Assembly (NCBI GenBank): GCA_025927795.1
Contig: JAICKT010000113.1
Location: 1-11,628, forward strand
Source: Parafilimonas sp.
Lineage (GTDB): Bacteria > Bacteroidota > Bacteroidia > Chitinophagales > Chitinophagaceae
Length of the DNA: 11,628 nt
Direction of reading: 5' to 3'
Both the position numbers and the translations under genes were made by a program. Below the pieces are notes generated by a model. That model did no database searches, had not been told where the DNA came from, and worked only from the letters and a program-made list of their open reading frames with translations. Below are positions 6,196-11,628 of the stretch, in pieces. Each line of letters starts with the position of its first letter. Positions within the stretch are counted from its first letter, which is position 1.

Positions 6196-7664
6196 TATAA
6201 AATTTTACGATTTTTTGCACTGATGGCGATAAAATATAAAGGAATTCCCATCAGCATAATTCCCAAACCCCACAGCGAATAAGTTGGCGAAGTATAAACC
6301 AAACCAATACAAAATGCCAGTGCTAAGATTATATAAATGGCAGGCAAAACAGGATAACCAAATGCTTTGTAAGGTCGCGGAATATCAGGGCGTTTTTTTC
6401 GCAATACAAATATGCCGATTAATGTAAGTACATAAAATACTACAACCACAAAAGAAATCATCGTAAGCAGATCGCCATACTTGCCACTTAAGCAAAGCAA
6501 GCAAGCAACAACACATTGTATCCACAAAGCATAACCAGGTACAGAAAATTTATTCAGTGTTCCGGTCTTTTTAAAAAATAATCCATCTTTTGCCATAGTA
6601 TAATATACACGTGCACCTGCTAATATTAAGCCATTGTTACAACCAAATGTTGAAACCATTATCATAACTGCAATTACAATTGTGCCCGCACTGCCAAAAA
6701 TATTATTTGCGGCCGCAATAGCAACGCGATCGTTTTGCGCAAATGCAATATTGTTTAATGGCAAAACATATAAATACATTAAGTTGGCTGAAACATAAAT
6801 GATAGTAACGATTAGTGTTCCCAGGAATAAACTTAAACCAATATTGCGCTGAGGATTTTTTATTTCGCCGGCAATAAAAGTTACATTGTTCCAGGCATCG
6901 CTGCTAAAGATTGAGCCCACCATAGAAACTGCAATTGCTCCGAGCAAAACATTAAAACTTATAGGTTGCCAATGTGATGGATTTAGTGTGCCGGTAGCAT
7001 CCATAATGCCTTTATCCTGTGCCGCAATTAAACCTGTTTGCCAGTTTTGATGCCAGAAGTTTTGCTTCACCAATAAAAATCCAAACACAGTTAAACCAAG
7101 CAATGAAATAAGTTTTGCAGATGTAAATGTTGTTTGAATAATTTTTCCGCCTTTAATACCTTTTGTATTGGTATAAGTAAGAAAAATGATGAGTAAAATG
7201 GCTACGATTTGTGCGGCAGAAATTTTTAAAAATCCTATCGTAAATAAAATATGATTTTCACTTACTGAAGGAATTAGGTAAGCAGTAAACTTGCTGAACG
7301 CAACACCAACAGCAGCAATAGTTGCTGTTTGAATTACCGCAAACAAACTCCAGCCATATAAAAAACCTGCGAGTGGGTTAAACGCCTCTTTAAGATAAAC
7401 ATATTGTCCGCCTGCTTTTGGATACATGCTGCTTAGTTCACCATAACTTACAGCAGCAGTAATCGTCATAAATCCTGTTATCAGCCAAACAACAATTAGC
7501 CAGCCCGCACTGCCTACATTGCGTGTAATATCTGCGCTTACAATAAAAATACCGGAGCCAATCATGCTGCCTGCAACAATCATGGTGGCATCAACTAAAC
7601 CCAGTGTTGGTTTAAAATGTGTTTTGGTTTCATTCATGCGTAAACTTTGTTTTTTATTTGCCAC
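6195..7664 (-). CDS. APC superfamily amino-acid permease (LAT/SteT-like)
   Basis: A 489-aa membrane transporter of the amino acid-polyamine-organocation superfamily with about 12 hydrophobic helices. The substrate-binding GSMIGSGIF motif sits in helix 1 (residues 32-40), and the unwound-helix-6 region reads SSDAWNNVTFIAGEIKNPQ (254-272), close to the heterodimeric (LAT) and SteT exchanger branch. MAKDGLFF (357-364) and RKKRPDIPRPYK (422-433) are further family landmarks. Substrate cannot be assigned; this branch usually exchanges neutral amino acids. I use the GTG start at 7664, which has GGAG 8 nt upstream (7676-7673). An ATG at 7637 would give 480 aa beginning MNETKTHFKPTLG and fits family length equally well. 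It is the first gene of a probable four-gene minus-strand transcript and overlaps rfaE1 by 1 bp. Confidence 0.94.
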   Translation of the reverse strand: MANKKQSLRMNETKTHFKPTLGLVDATMIVAGSMIGSGIFIVSADITRNVGSAGWLIVVWLITGFMTITAAVSYGELSSMYPKAGGQYVYLKEAFNPLAGFLYGWSLFAVIQTATIAAVGVAFSKFTAYLIPSVSENHILFTIGFLKISAAQIVAILLIIFLTYTNTKGIKGGKIIQTTFTSAKLISLLGLTVFGFLLVKQNFWHQNWQTGLIAAQDKGIMDATGTLNPSHWQPISFNVLLGAIAVSMVGSIFSSDAWNNVTFIAGEIKNPQRNIGLSLFLGTLIVTIIYVSANLMYLYVLPLNNIAFAQNDRVAIAAANNIFGSAGTIVIAVMIMVSTFGCNNGLILAGARVYYTMAKDGLFFKKTGTLNKFSVPGYALWIQCVVACLLCLSGKYGDLLTMISFVVVVFYVLTLIGIFVLRKKRPDIPRPYKAFGYPVLPAIYIILALAFCIGLVYTSPTYSLWGLGIMLMGIPLYFIAISAKNRKIL

Positions 7665-7672
7665 ATGTAATT

Positions 7673-7676
7673 CTCC
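7673..7676 (-). promoter_or_regulatory. Shine-Dalgarno-like GGAG before the permease start
   Basis: GGAG on the minus strand lies 8 nt before the GTG at 7664 and 6 nt before an out-of-frame ATG at 7666. This matters because most genes in this window lack such a motif, and it bears on whether the permease starts at GTG 7664 or at ATG 7637 behind a tiny leader frame. Confidence 0.45.
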
Positions 7677-7739
7677 ACAAAAATTTCTTCACTTTGCATA
7701 AAGTTGCCCGCAAATTTTTATAGCTTATTTCATAGTTAT

Positions 7740-7764
7740 AAAAAATCCCGCTTGTACGGGATTT
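7740..7764 (-). terminator. Rho-independent terminator after the OmpH-like gene
   Basis: On the minus strand AAATCCCG (7764-7757) pairs with CGGGATTT (7750-7743) across a 6-nt loop and continues into a run of T (7745-7740). It lies 37 bp after the OmpH stop. The plus strand lacks a T-tract after the stem. It isolates the OmpH gene from the permease operon that follows. Confidence 0.87.
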
Positions 7765-7801
7765 GAAGATAGCAATATAAAAATGAAATTAAGATTACGA
7801 A

Positions 7802-8398
7802 CTATTTTTTCTTAGTGCTTTTATATTCAGCATTAAGTTTATCAACAATATCGGGTGTAATATTTCTTAATGAGTCTTTGTAATAAATCACATTATCATC
7901 GCTGCTGGTTGAAAATACATACGCGTAACCTTTTTGCGTGCTGTAAGCTTTTAAAAAACTCTGAATTTTATTTTTCAGATCGAGCATTTTCTGCATGTAT
8001 TCTCCCTGGAACTCCTGACCTAAACTCTGCTGTTGCTGATCATACATATTCTGTAAGCCTGCAAGGTCTTCCTGCATTTGGCTTTGTTCAGTTTGCGACA
8101 TACTCGCACCGCGTTTATTGTAATCATTCACCTTACTTGTATAATCGCTTCTTATTTTATTTAGCTTGGCATCCATTGCATTTTTTCGTGTTGTTAAATA
8201 GTCACGTGTTTCTTTTGCGTACTCGTAATATTTTTCAAGCGTATCCATATCAAAATATGCGAGCTTAATATGATTTAAAGAAGTGTCAGTAGTTGCTTTA
8301 ACAACCTTAGGCGACGCCGGTTTAGAATAAAAAGCATAATACAAATAAGCCAAAGCAACCAAAAGAATAATATTTAACCCTAATAAAAATCTATTCAT
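7802..8398 (-). CDS. OmpH/Skp family periplasmic chaperone-like protein, N-terminally anchored
   Basis: The 198-aa protein has a hydrophobic helix at residues 4-24, then a Pro/Lys/Thr-rich linker and an OmpH-type body. The first strand reads KLAYFDMDTLEKYYEY at 45-60. A long Gln/Glu/Lys-rich coiled coil spans about 61-150, containing the run MYDQQQQSLGQEFQ, and closing strands lie around YAYVFSTSSDDNVIYY at 158-173 with the TPDIVDKLN tail helix. Skp/OmpH proteins are trimeric, tentacle-shaped holdases for outer-membrane proteins in the periplasm. No Ala-x-Ala cleavage site is evident after the helix, so it may stay tethered to the inner membrane; this is inference. It has its own candidate promoter and terminator and appears monocistronic. 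Start ATG at 8398. Confidence 0.88.
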   Translation of the reverse strand: MNRFLLGLNIILLVALAYLYYAFYSKPASPKVVKATTDTSLNHIKLAYFDMDTLEKYYEYAKETRDYLTTRKNAMDAKLNKIRSDYTSKVNDYNKRGASMSQTEQSQMQEDLAGLQNMYDQQQQSLGQEFQGEYMQKMLDLKNKIQSFLKAYSTQKGYAYVFSTSSDDNVIYYKDSLRNITPDIVDKLNAEYKSTKKK

Positions 8399-8430
8399 GC
8401 GGTGGATTTTGAAACGCGTGAAGTTATACT

Positions 8431-8459
8431 CAAACCTAAGAATAAAATTGTTAAATCAA
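8431..8459 (-). promoter_or_regulatory. Candidate Bacteroidota-type promoter for the OmpH-like gene
   Basis: On the minus strand TTG (8459-8457) and TAGGTTTG (8438-8431) are 18 nt apart. The second is an exact match to the Bacteroidota -7 element TAnnTTTG, and the spacing is near that reported for the -33/-7 pair. The expected transcript would start about 25-30 nt before the ATG at 8398, a normal leader length. This is the best promoter match I found in the window. Confidence 0.58.
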
Positions 8460-8521
8460 CCTTATGACTTAATAAAAGCCATGCAAAAATTTGATAATAA
8501 AAATTAATTTTTTGAAAACGA

Positions 8522-8535
8522 AATTCCGCGGAATT
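8522..8535. repeat. 14-bp perfect palindrome at the end of the DUF1801 gene
   Basis: AATTCCGCGGAATT is self-complementary and overlaps the DUF1801 stop codon (8534-8536). On the minus strand it is followed by TCGTTTTC, so it could be a weak transcript-end hairpin. A second, AT-only palindrome AAAAATTAATTTTT lies at 8499-8512. Neither is a convincing terminator. Confidence 0.4.
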
Positions 8536-8911
8536 AATTTTTCTTTATTGAAAAAAGTAAATCAACTTTTATTGCTTCGCGCAAAAGTTTTATGATAGCA
8601 GTATCGTCAATTTCTTCAGGCGATTTATATATCTTATAAAATATTTGCTTGTTTGTGCCGTGCGTTAAATAATTGTCTTTATCATTTAATTTATTGCCGT
8701 ACCAAAATCCCAATAATACTCCTTCTTTAATTCCGCCACGCGGAACTGTTGAAGGCCAAACAATGCAAATGCCTTTATTGCCATAGAAATACGGAACACC
8801 AAATGAAATTTTTTCTTTGCAATACCCAGGTAAGTTTTCAAGAATTATTTGTCGCAGCACATCCACAATTATTCTTTCGTCTTCAGGAAGCGTTTCAAAT
8901 AATTGAAGCAA
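8534..8911 (-). CDS. DUF1801 (YdhG-like) domain protein
   Basis: A small 125-aa soluble protein with the DUF1801 pattern: an N-terminal helix with LPEDERIIVDVLRQII, then EKISFGVPYFYGNKGICIVWP (residues 33-53). GVLLGFWYGNKL and a C-terminal helix (DDTAIIKLLREAIK, 102-115) follow. The KISFGVPYF-type strand is the recognisable core. The family has a TBP-like fold and no established function. No ATG exists in frame: the first usable start is TTG at 8911, and the frame is open upstream to 8975 without ATG or GTG. The conserved region begins right after the TTG, so that start is reasonable, though loss of an original start is possible. It lies 72 bp after the decarboxylase gene on the same strand. 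Confidence 0.8.
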   Translation of the reverse strand: MLQLFETLPEDERIIVDVLRQIILENLPGYCKEKISFGVPYFYGNKGICIVWPSTVPRGGIKEGVLLGFWYGNKLNDKDNYLTHGTNKQIFYKIYKSPEEIDDTAIIKLLREAIKVDLLFSIKKN

Positions 8912-8983
8912 AGATTTTTTCAGGCAATAAAATTTTAAATTGATTGATATTATTCGCAGCCAAAAAATAAATTAAAACGGAAT

Positions 8984-10477
8984 TTATTTATGTACAGTTG
9001 TTTGATGTTGCAGTTGATTATGAACTTTTCTTCCTTCTCTCACAATAATTTCTATTACTTCTTGAATATCTTTTTCTGATGTTCTGAAATTTACAATGCA
9101 ACTTCTTAAACAATATTTTTCGTTTACAACAGCGTTTGATAAAAATACTTCGCCGCCTTGTTGCGAATTATTCAACAATGCTTCATTTAATTTATTTAAG
9201 TACGTTTCTCTATTTTCAGTATTATAATAATTCTGTGGAGCATATCTTAATGTTGTTATACTTAGGTTTTGTGTTATTGCTTCAAGCTCAGGATTTTCTT
9301 CAGCCAGCTTAAATAATAATTTGGATAGCCGAATGTCTTCACCAATCATTTTAATATAGCCATTTCGTCCTACCTGTTGTAATATCATCCATACTTTTAA
9401 TGCCCTGAAGCCGCGTGAATTCTGCAGACCATATTCATAAAAGTTTTGCGTTGAAGGTTCATCATTACTAAAATTATAATACACGGGATGCGAACTGTAT
9501 GTTTCAATTAAGTGGTTAGGATCTTTTACCAGCGTACATCCTGCTTCAAGCGGACTATATAACCACTTATGCGGATCGAGTGCAATAGAATCTGCTTCTT
9601 CAATGCCTTCAAATAAATTTTTTAAACCGGGAATAACAGCAGCAGGAATGCCATATGCACCATCTACATGAAACCATAAATCATATTTTTTACAAACAAC
9701 AGCAATGCTTGTGAGATCATCAACAGCGCCTGTACTTACATCACCTGCATTTCCAACAACCATAATTGGTTTGTATTCATTTTTTAAATCTTCTTTTATT
9801 GTTTGTTCAAGCGCTTCAATATTTATTTTATTCGAAGCATCCGTTTCTATCCACCGGATTGCATTAGTACCCATACCAAATAAAACAACGGCTTTTTCAA
9901 TCCATGTATGTGTGGTTTTTGCACAGTAAACAACGAGCTTATCCGTAGTATTGATTCCATTTTGCTTTAAATTTTTTGGCGCTTTTGCTGTTCGCCCTGC
10001 AAGAAAAGCTGTAAAGTTTGCCATGTTGCCACCACTAACCAGTACGCCGCCGTAATTTGCATTAACACCAATAAATTCTGCAAGCCATTTAATTATTTGC
10101 TTTTCAATTTCGGTTGCCATCGGGCTTAAAATATTTGCACCAACATTTGGATTAACTGCTGCTGCTAACAAATCTGCCAATGCACCTATAGGTGCAGGCG
10201 ATGAAGTAATATAACCAAAGAATTTCGGATGACCGTTTAACAATGAATGATTAAGCAGCAGGCGAGAAGCGGTTGATAAAATTTCTTCCGGAGATTCACC
10301 ATCTTCGGGCAACGATGCGTTGCCAAGAATGGCCTGCAAATGTTTTGGTGATTCACCAGTTGTAACAGGTTTTGTTTTAATCGTATCAAAAAACTCTGCA
10401 ACTGTATCGATTAACTGATAACCAGTTTTTTTAAATTCTTCTTTACTGATTTCGATTGGCGTTTCACGATTTACCAT
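8984..10477 (-). CDS. Group II pyridoxal-phosphate-dependent amino-acid decarboxylase
   Basis: The 497-aa protein belongs to the fold-type I group II decarboxylases (aromatic-L-amino-acid, tyrosine, glutamate and related decarboxylases), which release CO2 from an amino acid to give an amine. Visible active-site elements are VSGGNMANFTAF at 147-158 (phosphate-binding turn) and TTH with His190, expected to stack on the cofactor ring. HVDGAYG at 270-276 has Asp272 for the pyridine nitrogen, DPHKWLY at 301-307 has Schiff-base Lys304, and RGFRALKVW occurs at 355-363. The usual aromatic-pocket stretch ending in SPxxTELE reads NPNVGANILSPMATEIE here, with no Trp, so the substrate cannot be named with confidence. 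Length is typical. There is no signal peptide, so it is probably cytoplasmic. Start ATG at 10477; the spacer to the amidohydrolase (115 bp) shows no clear terminator or promoter. Confidence 0.92.
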   Translation of the reverse strand: MVNRETPIEISKEEFKKTGYQLIDTVAEFFDTIKTKPVTTGESPKHLQAILGNASLPEDGESPEEILSTASRLLLNHSLLNGHPKFFGYITSSPAPIGALADLLAAAVNPNVGANILSPMATEIEKQIIKWLAEFIGVNANYGGVLVSGGNMANFTAFLAGRTAKAPKNLKQNGINTTDKLVVYCAKTTHTWIEKAVVLFGMGTNAIRWIETDASNKINIEALEQTIKEDLKNEYKPIMVVGNAGDVSTGAVDDLTSIAVVCKKYDLWFHVDGAYGIPAAVIPGLKNLFEGIEEADSIALDPHKWLYSPLEAGCTLVKDPNHLIETYSSHPVYYNFSNDEPSTQNFYEYGLQNSRGFRALKVWMILQQVGRNGYIKMIGEDIRLSKLLFKLAEENPELEAITQNLSITTLRYAPQNYYNTENRETYLNKLNEALLNNSQQGGEVFLSNAVVNEKYCLRSCIVNFRTSEKDIQEVIEIIVREGRKVHNQLQHQTTVHK

Positions 10478-10592
10478 TTAATAAAATTTATGGTATTAAA
10501 GATAGCTATTAGAATTTCCGTTGCAGAAGCAGCGTAAGTCGTGAGGTTTGACTGCAAATATTGGTTCGTTAAATGCAAAGATTAATTAGCTG

Positions 10593-11628
10593 TTATTTAG
10601 TCAAGCCATACTTTGTTTTATAGCGTTCGTACAATTGCTTTTGTTTGTTATCAAGATTTATTTGCCTGCCTTGTATAAAAGCATAAATAATATTATTGGT
10701 TTTTATATCGAGTAAATCGCCATCGCTTATAATAATGTTTGCATCTTTACCCGCTTCAAGCGAGCCGGTTTGCTTATCAATACCTAAAATTTTTGCAGCG
10801 TTTAATGTTATTGCCTGCAGCGCCTGTTCTTTTGTTAAACCAAAACCAACAGCCACACCTGCGTTAAACATCAGGTTGCGGCCGCGATTCATTTCATCAA
10901 AATCATTTATACAATATAAAACGCCAGCCTGCTGTAACTGGTAAGGTAATTTTGCATACGTATCAATATCATCATCCTGCATAATGGGCAGGCTATGCAT
11001 TTGATTAAGTATAACTGCAATATTATTTTGCTTTAAATAATCTGCAATTTTATAACTATCGCTGCCGCCAACAATTACCGTACGAAAGCCAAACTCTTTT
11101 GCAAACTCAACGGCAATCATCATTTCATTTACCAGTTCGCAATGCACAAAAAATGTTTGCGACTGATTGAATAACCCTTTTACCGATTCAAATTTTATAT
11201 TCGTTTGTTCATGTGTTGTTTCCTTAAGATAAGCTTTTGCATCACGAAAAAAATTGCGCACATCGTCAATTTGGTCGTATGCTTTTTTCAAAACATCATC
11301 GCCTGAATTTTCTTTAGAAGTTGGTTTTAAAGAAGGCATGCGAAAATGAACACCGTTATCCAATTTATACACCGCATCTTCCCAGTTCCAGGCATCTAAT
11401 TGCATTACAGATGAAGTACCGCTTAATATACCGCCATTCGGTACAACATGCGCCAACAAAACACCATTACTGCGTATTGTGTTTATAATTTTTGAATCAG
11501 TATTATATGCAACCAGCGATCGAACATCCGGATTTAAATCGCCCAATTCATAATCATCATGCTCTGAACGAATTGCTCCGATTTCTTCTAAGCCCAAATT
11601 GCAGTCAGCCAATATAAGCCCAGGATAA
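10593..11628 (-). CDS. Imidazolonepropionase-like amidohydrolase, C-terminal 344 residues (N-terminus beyond window)
   Basis: The frame is open to the right edge, so the N-terminal strand region and the real start lie outside; the first in-window residues are YPGLILADCNLGLEEIG. This corresponds to the PGxIDxHxH segment of metal-dependent hydrolases, but the HxH is replaced by Asp-Cys-Asn. Further family landmarks are GILSGTSSVMQLDAWNWED (66-84), FFVHCELVNEMMIAVEFA with His162, VIVGGSDSYKIADYL (184-198) and VILNQMHSLP. The C-terminal NAAKILGI and GSLEAGKDANIII (288-300) are typical of the closing beta-sandwich. Numbering counts from the first complete codon at the edge. Related Bacteroidota proteins are often exported and occur as adjacent pairs; whether this one is exported cannot be seen. 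Loss of metal ligands makes catalysis doubtful. Confidence 0.86.
   Translation of the reverse strand, partial: YPGLILADCNLGLEEIGAIRSEHDDYELGDLNPDVRSLVAYNTDSKIINTIRSNGVLLAHVVPNGGILSGTSSVMQLDAWNWEDAVYKLDNGVHFRMPSLKPTSKENSGDDVLKKAYDQIDDVRNFFRDAKAYLKETTHEQTNIKFESVKGLFNQSQTFFVHCELVNEMMIAVEFAKEFGFRTVIVGGSDSYKIADYLKQNNIAVILNQMHSLPIMQDDDIDTYAKLPYQLQQAGVLYCINDFDEMNRGRNLMFNAGVAVGFGLTKEQALQAITLNAAKILGIDKQTGSLEAGKDANIIISDGDLLDIKTNNIIYAFIQGRQINLDNKQKQLYERYKTKYGLTK

Noticed and set aside
6195..10477. Amino-acid decarboxylase plus APC permease as an acid-resistance or amine-exchange pair
   Set aside because: The two genes are separated by the OmpH and DUF1801 genes and a strong terminator at 7740-7764, and the permease belongs with the rfaE1 transcript, so there is no sequence evidence of pairing.
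1..11628. A previously undescribed defence, mobile or biosynthetic system
   Set aside because: Every sizeable frame matches a known housekeeping or common family; there are no transposases, integrases, nucleases, toxins, tRNA-linked repeats or CRISPR-like arrays, and no spacer longer than about 145 bases.

Overview
The window is an ordinary AT-rich chromosomal segment, most likely from a Bacteroidota bacterium and perhaps a Chitinophagaceae-like one. The clues are a queuine/tgt gene followed by an LptF/LptG permease, a secreted Trp/Tyr-rich DUF6600-like protein, an OmpH/Skp protein, a kinase-only RfaE1, a start-proximal TTG...TAnnTTTG-type promoter, and few Shine-Dalgarno sequences. I see no mobile element, tRNA, rRNA, CRISPR array or phage gene. 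Nothing here looks like a new multi-gene system. No gene-free stretch exceeds about 145 bases.

Layout. The left end (1-1341, minus strand) holds tgt and, downstream of it, the first 25 codons of an LptF/LptG-family permease that runs off the edge. A 143-bp divergent spacer separates tgt from two plus-strand genes: a secreted Trp/Tyr-rich protein with a long Asn/Thr/Lys tail (closed by a strong terminator at 2618-2649) and a YihY/BrkB membrane protein. BrkB meets a DUF1905/YdeI-OmdA gene tail to tail; their stop codons overlap in TTAA. From 3625 to 7664 four minus-strand genes are closely packed and probably co-transcribed in the order APC amino-acid permease, heptose-7-phosphate kinase (1-bp overlap), isoaspartyl peptidase/asparaginase, YdeI/OmdA.

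Right half. A monocistronic OmpH-like gene has its own candidate promoter and terminator. It is followed rightward by a small DUF1801 gene, a group II PLP-dependent amino-acid decarboxylase, and the C-terminal part of an imidazolonepropionase-like amidohydrolase cut by the right edge; all are on the minus strand.

Themes. Envelope biology recurs (LptF/G, RfaE1, OmpH, the secreted DUF6600-like protein, BrkB), along with amino-acid and peptide turnover (permease, isoaspartyl peptidase, decarboxylase, amidohydrolase). The most notable sequence details are a TGT enzyme that keeps only one of four canonical zinc ligands, an amidohydrolase whose HxH metal motif is replaced, a possible 10-codon leader frame overlapping the permease start, and an OmpH protein that looks membrane-tethered rather than secreted.
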